From the NCBI GenBank assembly GCA_031288005.1, contig JAITSE010000006.1:1-11088 (forward strand): a stretch of 11,088 nucleotides of DNA, given 5' to 3'. Below, piece by piece: positions 5,452-11,088 of the stretch. Each line of letters opens with the position of its first letter. The stretch's first letter is position 1. Under the pieces are notes generated by a model. It did not search any database. It had not been told where the DNA came from and worked only from the letters and a program-made list of their open reading frames with translations. The translations under genes and the position numbers were made by a program. Origin of the DNA: Treponema sp. Its GTDB lineage: Bacteria; Spirochaetota; Spirochaetia; Treponematales; Breznakiellaceae.

Positions 5452-5470
5452 ATTCAGTGACCTCCTGAAT
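5452..5470. repeat. Small hairpin upstream of the LysM gene
   Basis: ATTCAG (5452-5457) pairs with CTGAAT (5465-5470) around a 7-base loop. It ends 20 bases before the start codon and could affect promoter use or translation. Its role is unknown. Confidence 0.4.
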
Positions 5471-5477
5471 TAAAAAA

Positions 5478-5489
5478 CTTGGAGTTTTT
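5478..5489 (+). promoter_or_regulatory. Ribosome binding site of the LysM gene, matching the repeat linker
   Basis: ACTTGGAGTTTTT runs into ATG 5490, with GGAG about five bases upstream of the start. The same CTTGGAGTTTT string joins hairpins at 10761-10771 and 10806-10815, so here the dispersed repeat or a look-alike serves as a Shine-Dalgarno sequence. Confidence 0.55.
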
Positions 5490-5984
5490 ATGAAGAAAAA
5501 ATATTTGATTCTGCCGATCGTTTTGTCCGCGTTTGTTGTGCTTTCCTGTAAATCAGCTCCGGCGCAGCCCCTGGAAGAACCTGAAGCGCCGCCCGCGCTC
5601 TCTGATGAAGCGGCATTTCATGATGCGTACTATGCGGTGCTGCCCCTCATCATGGAGGGCGCGGAATCTTATACCGTTAAAAGCGGAGACACGCTTACAA
5701 AAATCGCCCGGGCAAAATACGGACGGGGGAACGCATTCTTTTTTCCCTTAATTATGGCGGCGTCCAAGGCCGGGAAAACCGTAGACATCGTTGATCCTGA
5801 TTTGATTGTGGCGGGGATGGAATTGATTATTCCCAATCTGAATGCGAATCGCAATGATCCCGAGATCCGGGAGCGGATAAAAAATCTGCTTCAGAGCGTC
5901 CGCGCCATTTATGAAAGCAGGCCGGAAACCCGGTGGAGTTCCGAATTGATTGACGGGCTTTTAAGCGCCGAAAACTCGCTTTAA
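5490..5984 (+). CDS. LysM-domain lipoprotein
   Basis: A 164-residue exported lipoprotein. The signal sequence MKKKYLILPIVLSAFVVLSC ends in a lipobox with C20, the expected lipidation site. A Pro/Glu-rich tether (about 21-40) follows. One LysM domain lies at about 61-115 (YTVKSGDTLTKIARAKYG, then VDPDLIVAGMELIIP), the module that binds peptidoglycan or other GlcNAc polymers. The tail (about 118-164) is helical and charged (DPEIRERIKNLLQSVRAIY). No enzyme domain is present, so a cell-envelope structural or anchoring role is likely; the partner is unknown. It is preceded by its own leader. It converges on the solute-binding protein gene with only seven bases between the two stop codons and no terminator between them. 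Confidence 0.88.
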   Translation: MKKKYLILPIVLSAFVVLSCKSAPAQPLEEPEAPPALSDEAAFHDAYYAVLPLIMEGAESYTVKSGDTLTKIARAKYGRGNAFFFPLIMAASKAGKTVDIVDPDLIVAGMELIIPNLNANRNDPEIRERIKNLLQSVRAIYESRPETRWSSELIDGLLSAENSL

Positions 5985-5991
5985 GCCTGCC

Positions 5992-7521
5992 TTACCGGAT
6001 TCTATAAACCGGGGCAAAATCCAGAACGTAGAGGGGATAGCTTACAAAGCCGCCGGTGTTTTTGGGGAAGACCCGGAAGCCGATGATGTCCTGAATGTAA
6101 ACGCCCGCGGCTTCTTCCGCCAGGATGCGCTGGGCCTCTTTGTAAAGGCCGGCGCGCTTCTCTTCATTGTTTTCCTTTAGGGCCGCTTCGTAGACCCGGT
6201 CATACCCGGGGTTGTTGAAGTTCATGAAATTGCTCCGGTTGGCCGAATGATACCGGGCCAGAAAACCCCGGGGCGAAATAGTCGGCGCATCAAGAGAAAT
6301 AACTGTTGCTTCGTATTGCCGGCCTTGATAGACATTGGAAAGCCATGACGGCCAGTCCACAAGTTTTATCCTTGCGGCGACCCCAATTTTGGCAAGCTGA
6401 TTCACGATCACCTGGGCGGCGTCTATATGCATAGTGTAGTTTGACGGGACCGTAATCTCCAGGGAAAAGCCGTTCTCATACCCCGCGGCGGCCAAAAGGC
6501 TTTTTGCCCCGGCTATATCCAGGGGAGGGTTTTTCAGGGACGCCTCGTAATACTTTGAAAGCCCCGGAATGAGGGCGCTCCCCGAAGGTTCCCCGTGCCC
6601 GAAGAAGGCGGCGTCGATAATTTCCTGCCGGTCCACAGCGCGGCTCAGGGCCAGGCGGACCCTCGGTTCGTCAAGAGGCCGCGTCGCATTGTTCAAGGCC
6701 AGAACCTGAACGGAGTTTGAAGGGTCCGGGACAAAGGTGAAGGCCTCGGGATCAAGCTGTTCAACGAGAGAGCCGGTAAGGCTGCCCGCGTCCACGCTGC
6801 CTCCCTGAAGAGCCAGAAGCAGGGCGCTGGAATCTGCAGTGAATACATAAGTCACCTTGTCCAGATGGGGAAGCCCTTTTTTCCAGTAGTTAGGATTCTT
6901 CACCATCACGAGGGACTGCTGTGGAGCGTAGCTCTCTATCATAAAAGGCCCCGTGCCGACAGCCCGTTTTTCCCGGTCCGGGTTGTTCCGGGGCGTTATC
7001 CCCACTGTGAGGTTCGTGAGAAACTCCACGTCCGGCGATTTCAGGACGAGCCTGATATTCCGCTCCCCTTCGATTTCCACTTTTTCTATGCTGTCGAAGC
7101 CCGCAAACTTCGTTTCCACCGCGGTTTCAAGACTGAATACCACATCCTCAAGCCCCAACTCCGAACCGTCGTGGAATTTCACCCCCCGGCGCAGGGTAAA
7201 AACGTAGACCCGCCCTTCTTCTTCAATGGAATAACTCTCCGCAAGCGCGGGCTCAAGGCCCCCGGAAGTATCAGGCTTCACAAGGCCCTCAAAGACGTTG
7301 AAGAGTATGCTCCGGCCGTCCGCCGTGTTAGAGGAACTCAGCGGGTCCAGGGTGGCCGGCTCCGTGGCATAGCCGAAACGCAGCTCTCCGCCCTCAAGAA
7401 TTTCCCCGCCGCCCGAATAGCTCCCCGCCGCTCTCTTCCCCTGACAGGAAGACAGAACGAAAGCCGGAATAAGAACAAGGGCGAGGGCCGGGGCAAGCTG
7501 TTTTTTCGTTTGCGTTTTCAT
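5992..7521 (-). CDS. ABC transporter solute-binding lipoprotein, peptide/nickel (SBP family 5) class
   Basis: A 509-residue extracytoplasmic binding protein, the normal size for the DppA/OppA/NikA family. The signal sequence ends in the lipobox LSSC with C26, so the mature protein is probably membrane-tethered. Family hallmarks: GELRFGYATEPATLDPL at about 45-61, NVFEGLVKPDTSGGLEPALAES at about 74-95 followed by YVFTLRRGVKFHDG, GTGPFMIESY in the middle, RLALSRAVDRQEIIDAAFFG (about 284-303), and YAPVY-like DFAPVYRIR at the C-terminus. The ligand (peptide, nickel chelate or other) cannot be told from sequence. The gene is last in a permease-permease-binding protein operon; its ATG lies four bases after the upstream stop, without a clear ribosome binding site, so coupled translation is likely. 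No ATPase gene follows. Confidence 0.9.
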   Translation of the reverse strand: MKTQTKKQLAPALALVLIPAFVLSSCQGKRAAGSYSGGGEILEGGELRFGYATEPATLDPLSSSNTADGRSILFNVFEGLVKPDTSGGLEPALAESYSIEEEGRVYVFTLRRGVKFHDGSELGLEDVVFSLETAVETKFAGFDSIEKVEIEGERNIRLVLKSPDVEFLTNLTVGITPRNNPDREKRAVGTGPFMIESYAPQQSLVMVKNPNYWKKGLPHLDKVTYVFTADSSALLLALQGGSVDAGSLTGSLVEQLDPEAFTFVPDPSNSVQVLALNNATRPLDEPRVRLALSRAVDRQEIIDAAFFGHGEPSGSALIPGLSKYYEASLKNPPLDIAGAKSLLAAAGYENGFSLEITVPSNYTMHIDAAQVIVNQLAKIGVAARIKLVDWPSWLSNVYQGRQYEATVISLDAPTISPRGFLARYHSANRSNFMNFNNPGYDRVYEAALKENNEEKRAGLYKEAQRILAEEAAGVYIQDIIGFRVFPKNTGGFVSYPLYVLDFAPVYRIR

Positions 7522-7525
7522 GCGG

Positions 7526-8332
7526 CTAAATATACTTTTTTCTTATGCCTTCGCCAAGGTAATGAAAGCCGGTAACCGCAATCATGATCATAAAACCCGG
7601 AGCCAGAACGCACCAGGGCGCGGAGAAAAGGAAGTTCCGGGATTCCGAGAGCATCCGTCCCCAACTGGGAAGCGGCGGCTGTATCCCCAAGCCCAGGTAG
7701 CTCATTGTGGCTTCCGCAAGAATCGCGTTGGAAAAGCCCAGAGCCGCGGCGGCAAGAAGGGAAGGAGCCGTGTTGGGCAGAATGTGGACAAAAACAATCC
7801 TGAAATGGGAAGCCCCCATAAGCTCCACCGCCTTGATGAAGTCCCGCTCCTTATATTGCAGCACCCCGCTCCGCATGATCCGCGTGTAACCGGGAATAAA
7901 AATAATGAGCAAAGCGGCGATGAGGCTGAAAGGGCCGTTTTCCAAGACCGACACCATCACCAGGGCAAGAAGCAGGCTTGGAAAAGAATTCAGCGCGTCT
8001 ATAAGGCGCATGATAATTTCCGCCCAAAGACCGCCGGAATAACCGGCGATAAGGCCCAGAGCGCCCCCAAAGACCGTTCCGCCCAGGACCGTGCAGAGAG
8101 CCGTGATGAGGGTATAGCGGCCTCCCGTCATGATCCGGGAGAAGACATCCCGGCCAAAATTGTCCGTCCCCAGGAGGCCCCCGATTCCCGGAGGGGAAAA
8201 ACGCGCCGCCGGCTCCATTTCGTTGTAAAAGCGGGGAGTATAGACCAGGCTGAGGAGGGATATGCCCGCGGCGAAACCCGTAAGGATGAGGCCGGCGCGC
8301 AGTTCAGCGTTCATTTTCACCGTCCGCCTCAT
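7526..8332 (-). CDS. ABC transporter permease, DppC/OppC type
   Basis: A 268-residue inner-membrane permease of the Dpp/Opp/Nik class, forming a heterodimeric pore with the DppB-type protein upstream. It has the family N-terminus with one helix (about 11-31), the typical LLGTDNFGRDVFSRIMTGGR segment (about 53-72), and then the core helices. The cytoplasmic EAA loop RDFIKAVELMGASHFRIVFVH (about 163-183) docks the ATPase. SYLGLGIQPPLPSWGRML (211-228) is diagnostic of DppC-type permeases. The start codon overlaps the stop of the preceding gene by four bases (ATGA), which supports coupled translation. The length is slightly short for the family but complete. ATPase partners are not in this window. 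Confidence 0.92.
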   Translation of the reverse strand: MRRTVKMNAELRAGLILTGFAAGISLLSLVYTPRFYNEMEPAARFSPPGIGGLLGTDNFGRDVFSRIMTGGRYTLITALCTVLGGTVFGGALGLIAGYSGGLWAEIIMRLIDALNSFPSLLLALVMVSVLENGPFSLIAALLIIFIPGYTRIMRSGVLQYKERDFIKAVELMGASHFRIVFVHILPNTAPSLLAAAALGFSNAILAEATMSYLGLGIQPPLPSWGRMLSESRNFLFSAPWCVLAPGFMIMIAVTGFHYLGEGIRKKYI

Positions 8333-9285
8333 TTCATCCGGATCCGGGGATCGATAATCTGAATCGCGATATCCGCCAGAGCATTCGCCAGGATCACCGC
8401 GAAGGCGGTATAAACCACGATAACCTGGGCCATGCTAAAATCCCGGGAAGCGATGGAAGAAATGAGGAGCCTGCCTATGCCTGGAATCGTGAAAACCTGT
8501 TCAATCACGACGCTGCCTGAAAGCAAGTCCGAGGCGATCATGCCCATAAGAGTGAGAGCGGGAATCGACGCGTTCTTTAGGGCGTGCCGGTAAAGCGCCT
8601 GGCTCCGGCTGTTCCCTTTGCTGTACGCGGTCCGCACGTAGTCCGAGCGAAGTTCCCGGAAAAGCGCGCCCCGGAGGAATTTCACCACCACCGCCGCGTT
8701 GGGCAGCGCGACAGCCAGAGCCGGAAACACGAGGCCGCCAAGAAAAGCAAGCGGGTCTTGACCGTAAGGCGTATAAAGGCCGGGGACAAAAAGTTTAAGG
8801 AACACCCCAAAAAGCCATATCAGAAGGAGGCCCAAAAAAAAACCCGGAAAGGAAATCATAATTGAGGCCCCGGTATCCACAATTTTGTCGAGGGGCGAAT
8901 TCTCCCGGCCCAAAAGCAAGACCGCCGCGGGGATTGAAATCAAGAGAATTAAAACGAAGGAAAGAGCCGCCAGGGAAAGGGTAACAGGCAGCCGCTCCAG
9001 GATCAGGCCCGAGATGGGTTCCCCCCGGAAGCGGACCGAGTTCCCAAGCTTGCCCGTAAAAAAGCCGCCCAGCCAGAGGCCATAGCGCTCAGGCAGGCTC
9101 TTGTCCAGGTTCAGCTCCGCCCTAAGCTCCGCAAGCTGCTCCGCCGTGCCTTCCGTGCCAAGCATAACCGCCGCGGGATCCCCCGGGATGATATTAAAAG
9201 CCGCGAAGGTAAGCATGGAGGCAAGGAGCATGGTCAAAACAGCAAGACTCAGCCGCTTTATCACGGATTTAATGAAGGCGTCCAC
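8329..9285 (-). CDS. ABC transporter permease, DppB/OppB type
   Basis: A 318-residue inner-membrane permease with the standard DppB layout: a first helix at about 12-33 ending NIIPGDPAA, a periplasmic stretch with RAELNLDKSLPERYGLWL, GNSVRFRGEP (81-90), helices through about 100-205, and the EAA loop YVRTAYSKGNSRSQALYRHAL (about 216-236) that contacts the ATPase. It then shows the conserved VVIEQVFTIPGIGRL (259-273) and ends in IDPRIRMK. The start is a GTG at 9285 with only a weak ribosome binding site; another in-frame GTG at 9267 would remove six residues. A 13-base direct repeat lies across this start region. It is the first gene of the operon, divergent from the FtsX-like gene. Substrate unknown. 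Confidence 0.9.
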   Translation of the reverse strand: MDAFIKSVIKRLSLAVLTMLLASMLTFAAFNIIPGDPAAVMLGTEGTAEQLAELRAELNLDKSLPERYGLWLGGFFTGKLGNSVRFRGEPISGLILERLPVTLSLAALSFVLILLISIPAAVLLLGRENSPLDKIVDTGASIMISFPGFFLGLLLIWLFGVFLKLFVPGLYTPYGQDPLAFLGGLVFPALAVALPNAAVVVKFLRGALFRELRSDYVRTAYSKGNSRSQALYRHALKNASIPALTLMGMIASDLLSGSVVIEQVFTIPGIGRLLISSIASRDFSMAQVIVVYTAFAVILANALADIAIQIIDPRIRMK

Positions 9286-9308
9286 AGATTAAGCCTATCA
9301 CGGATTTA
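9259..9308. repeat. 13-base direct repeat across the permease start
   Basis: TATCACGGATTTA occurs at 9259-9271 and again at 9296-9308, with a 37-base period. The first copy is inside the DppB-type coding sequence and the second is upstream of its start. It may be a short duplication or a paired protein-binding site. Confidence 0.6.
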
Positions 9309-9334
9309 GGGCGAAATTCCATTGTTTTAGTCCG

Positions 9335-9350
9335 GCGGCCTACTGGCCGC
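9335..9350. repeat. Hairpin in the divergent intergenic region
   Basis: GCGGCC (9335-9340) pairs with GGCCGC (9345-9350) around TACT. It lies between the divergent DppB-type and FtsX-like genes, just upstream of the TTGACA at 9353. It may act as an operator or isolate the two promoters; this is inference. Confidence 0.45.
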
Positions 9351-9352
9351 GC

Positions 9353-9384
9353 TTGACAGAGCCGTCCTTTCTTGTGAGCATTAA
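9353..9384 (+). promoter_or_regulatory. Possible promoter of the FtsX-like gene
   Basis: A perfect TTGACA lies at 9353-9358. No good -10 is found at 16-18 bases; the best AT-rich candidate, CATTAA (9379-9384), has a spacing of 20. Treat as tentative. Confidence 0.3.
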
Positions 9385-9418
9385 CTAACTTGGACTTATT
9401 TAGGGGGATGTCTAATTT

Positions 9419-10639
9419 ATGAAGAAAAGGGTTTTGAACACGGGCCTGTTGTCCCTGGAAAATTTGAAGGCAAAGCCTGTCCGCAGCGCCTGTCTCTTAG
9501 TGACGGCGGCTGTCCTGGCCTTTACGCTTTTTGGCGGCTCGCTCCTCACGTTAAACCTCCGTCAGGGCCTGGCCGCGATGACAAGGCGCTTTGGCGCCGA
9601 TCTGATGATTGTGCCCGCCGGAACTTCCGAAAAGGCCCAGTCCATACTGCTCCGCGGGTCGCTCAACTACTTCTATTTCGATGCGGATATTGTTGATAAA
9701 GTCGCGGGCATGGAAGGCATCGTCCGCGCCAGCCCCCAGTTCTTTCTCACGTCCCTTGCGGAAGCGTGCTGCGACGCTATGGTTCAGCTTATCGCTTATG
9801 ATCCGGAAACGGATTTTGTGATCCAGCCCTGGACAGCCGGGAAGTATGGCGGCCCGGTTGAGGACGGGCAGCTTGTGGCCGGCAGCCGGATCACGATTCG
9901 ACCGGACGGCGCGATCAGGCTTTTGGGACACAGCTATCCTGTGGCGGCCCGGCTTTCACGGAGCGCGAGCGGACTTGACACATCGATTTTTATGACGATG
10001 AACACGATGCGGGAGCTTTTGGAACGCGCCCGCGCGGATGGCTATGACTTTCTGGCCGAGCAGGAAAAGGCGATGAGCCGGGGCGCGGTTTCGGCTGTGC
10101 TGGTAAAGGCCGCTTCTCAGGCTTCCTCCGCGCGCCTTGCCCGTGAGATAGGCCAGGAAAACTCAGGCGTGGACGTTGTCGTTTCGCAGCGCATATTTTC
10201 AAGCATCGCCCAGGCGCTTGACGGCCTCTCCGCGTATATCAATGTTTTCTCCGCCATATTGTGGGTTCTGGCGCTGATCGTTCTGGCCGCCGTTTTCTCA
10301 AGCTCAGTGCACGAGCGGAAAAAAGAATTCGCCGTGCTGCGGATTCTCGGCGCGACAAAGAAAAAACTTTCAGGCATCGTCCTGGGCGAATCCGTCATCA
10401 CGGGCCTTGCGGGCGGAGCCGCGGGGATAACGCTCGCAAGCCTTGTGGTCTTCCCGTTCAGTACGCTGATCGGCGAGCGCCTGGAGCTTCCCTATCTGGA
10501 CGCGCCGCCTTCCAGCGTCATCCTTCTTGCCGCGGGAAGCCTGCTCCTCTCGGCCCTTGCGGGGCCTCTTTCCTCCCTCTATGCCGCGCTGCGTATCAGC
10601 AGGGCGGAGACTTACTTCACGATGCGGGATGGCGAATAG
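9419..10639 (+). CDS. FtsX/MacB-type ABC transporter permease
   Basis: A 406-residue membrane protein with the four-helix MacB/FtsX plan: one N-terminal helix (about 22-45), a large extracytoplasmic domain (about 46-270), then three C-terminal helices (about 272-295, 323-350, 366-392). The cytoplasmic motif HERKKEFAVLRILGATKKKL (298-317), between helices 2 and 3, is the ATPase-docking segment of the family. The outer domain begins RRFGADLMIVPAG (56-68) and carries a Cys pair at C117-C118 followed by VQLIAYDPETDFVIQPW. From memory, a similar layout occurs in FtsX-like permeases of iron-uptake (P19/FTR1-type) clusters; that link is unproven here. An AGGGGG about ten bases upstream supports ATG 9419. 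No ATPase gene follows: a repeat array starts one base after the stop. Confidence 0.85.
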   Translation: MKKRVLNTGLLSLENLKAKPVRSACLLVTAAVLAFTLFGGSLLTLNLRQGLAAMTRRFGADLMIVPAGTSEKAQSILLRGSLNYFYFDADIVDKVAGMEGIVRASPQFFLTSLAEACCDAMVQLIAYDPETDFVIQPWTAGKYGGPVEDGQLVAGSRITIRPDGAIRLLGHSYPVAARLSRSASGLDTSIFMTMNTMRELLERARADGYDFLAEQEKAMSRGAVSAVLVKAASQASSARLAREIGQENSGVDVVVSQRIFSSIAQALDGLSAYINVFSAILWVLALIVLAAVFSSSVHERKKEFAVLRILGATKKKLSGIVLGESVITGLAGGAAGITLASLVVFPFSTLIGERLELPYLDAPPSSVILLAAGSLLLSALAGPLSSLYAALRISRAETYFTMRDGE

Positions 10640-10640
10640 T

Positions 10641-10761
10641 GCAAGCCGAAGCAAGCCGAAGCAAGCCGAAGCAAGCCGAAGCAAGCCTACGGCTTGCTTA
10701 GCGGCTTGCTTAGCGGGTTGCTGCAAACCGAAGCAAGCCTACGGCTTGCTTAGCGGTTTGC
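10641..10761. repeat. GCAAGCCGAA tandem array with inverted arms
   Basis: The 10-base unit GCAAGCCGAA is repeated four times without change (10641-10680). It is followed by GCAAGCC-TAC-GGCTTGC (10681-10697), another GGCTTGC (10703-10709) and a degenerate GGGTTGC (10715-10721). A second palindrome, GCAAACC...GCAAGCC-TAC-GGCTTGC...GGTTTGC (10723-10761), pairs through two stacked 7-bp stems. The array starts one base after the stop of the FtsX-like gene. Copy-number variation by slippage is likely. Confidence 0.8.
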
Positions 10762-11071
10762 TTGGAGTTTTGGAACCGCTGCGCGGTTCGTAGAACCGAT
10801 GGTTCCTTGGAGTTTTTTGACCCGTTGTAACTGTGGATATCATAGGCGGCAAAAAACTCCTAAGCAAACCTGCGGTTTGCACTTTTCTCCGGGGCTGGTT
10901 CCCCGGGGAATAAATCCGGGGAGTTTTGCGGCCCCTGCAATCAGGCAAAGCTGAGACCGGAGGTCTCAAGATTGCTTAGGGGTTTTCAAGCGGCCTCCAA
11001 GGGCCGCTCTGGTCCAACCCGCAAAACTCCAAGCAAACCGGCGGAGCCTGATTGCTTAGGAGTTTTGCGGG
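10762..11071. repeat. Chain of hairpins with GGAGTTTT linkers
   Basis: In order: GAACCGC-TGC-GCGGTTC (10773-10789), GAACC-GAT-GGTTC (10793-10805), GCAAACC-TGC-GGTTTGC (10864-10880), CCGGGG-6-CCCCGG (10889-10906), GCAATC (10937-10942) pairing with GATTGC (10970-10975) around TGAGACC-GGA-GGTCTCA (10952-10968), GCGGCC-6-GGCCGC (10990-11007), and a 13-base inverted pair CCCGCAAAACTCC (11018-11030) and GGAGTTTTGCGGG (11059-11071). Between stems run TTGGAGTTTT, AAAACTCCTAAG or GGAGTTTTGCG, the same linkers as at 760-922. Confidence 0.75.
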
Positions 11072-11088
11072 CGATTATGAAGGTGAAG

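Larger units (their letters stand above)
5273..5489. other. Intergenic region with repeat copies between thrC and the LysM gene
   Basis: This region of 217 bases contains three copies of the GAACAAGTCTAAT-type motif in alternating orientation (5360-5424) and further inverted repeats. I see no strong terminator after thrC and no consensus promoter, although the AT-rich 5401-5480 stretch presumably holds one. Confidence 0.5.
10640..11088. other. Gene-free stretch filled with palindromic repeat modules
   Basis: The last 449 bases hold no credible gene. The open frames here translate hairpins and lack ribosome binding sites. The stretch is a chain of at least nine stem-loops with GGAGTTTT linkers, described in the next two entries. 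It continues to the window edge. Confidence 0.75.

Noticed and set aside
6865..8362. Two long plus-strand open frames (6865-7575 and 7520-8362) opposite the transporter genes
   Set aside because: They are antisense shadows of the strongly supported solute-binding protein and DppC-type permease; their translations are basic and low in structure.
10641..11071. Possible CRISPR array
   Set aside because: The repeats are 7-13 bases, palindromic and contiguous or joined by shared linkers; there are no unique spacers of regular length and no cas genes.

Overview
The window looks like a chromosomal stretch of a host-associated spirochaete, most like a gut treponeme of the termite-symbiont type. This is inferred from protein style, a GC content that looks to be in the mid-50s by eye, lipoprotein signal sequences, and intergenic gaps filled with short palindromic repeats. 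I ran no search, so the taxonomic call is moderate.

Layout: (1) 2-721 (+) is the 3' end of an uncharacterised protein. (2) 722-1260 is a gene-free stretch packed with palindromic repeat modules; it ends in a Fur-type operator and a promoter. (3) 1261-3580 (+) is a zinc block: a Zur-like Fur-family repressor, a small two-helix membrane protein with a His/Cys cluster, and a large ZnuA-type zinc-binding protein with a ZinT domain inserted into its His-rich loop. No znuB or znuC is present. (4) 3581-3916 is gene-free and holds a palindromic array of GGAAAC/GTTTCC units. (5) 3917-5272 (+) is threonine synthase, thrC. (6) 5273-5489 is an intergenic region with repeat copies. (7) 5490-5984 (+) is a LysM lipoprotein. 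(8) 9285-5992 (-) is an operon in the order permease B, permease C, solute-binding lipoprotein, of the dipeptide/oligopeptide/nickel (Dpp/Opp/Nik) class, without ATPases. (9) 9419-10639 (+), divergent from that operon, is an FtsX/MacB-type permease. (10) 10640-11088 is gene-free and holds a second dense field of the same palindromic modules.

How the genes work together: the zinc block reads as a self-contained regulon. A perfect 7-1-7 inverted repeat (TGAAAAT-T-ATTTTCA, 1208-1222) lies two bases upstream of a consensus TTGACA box in front of the repressor gene. The small protein appears to start at a CTG that overlaps the repressor stop codon, and znuA-zinT follows 86 bp later. The Dpp-type operon would import a peptide-like or metal-chelate ligand using ATPases encoded elsewhere. 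The window carries parts of three ABC systems (ZnuA, DppBCA, FtsX) and no ATPase.

The most unusual material is (a) the internal ZnuA/ZinT domain insertion with its small Cys/His partner, and (b) at least two families of mosaic palindromic repeats. One family is built on a GAACAAGTCTAAT-type end motif with GGAAAC/GTTTCC arrays. The other is built on GCAAGCC/GGCTTGC-type hairpins joined by a Shine-Dalgarno-like CTTGGAGTTTT linker, which also recurs as the apparent ribosome binding site of the LysM lipoprotein gene.
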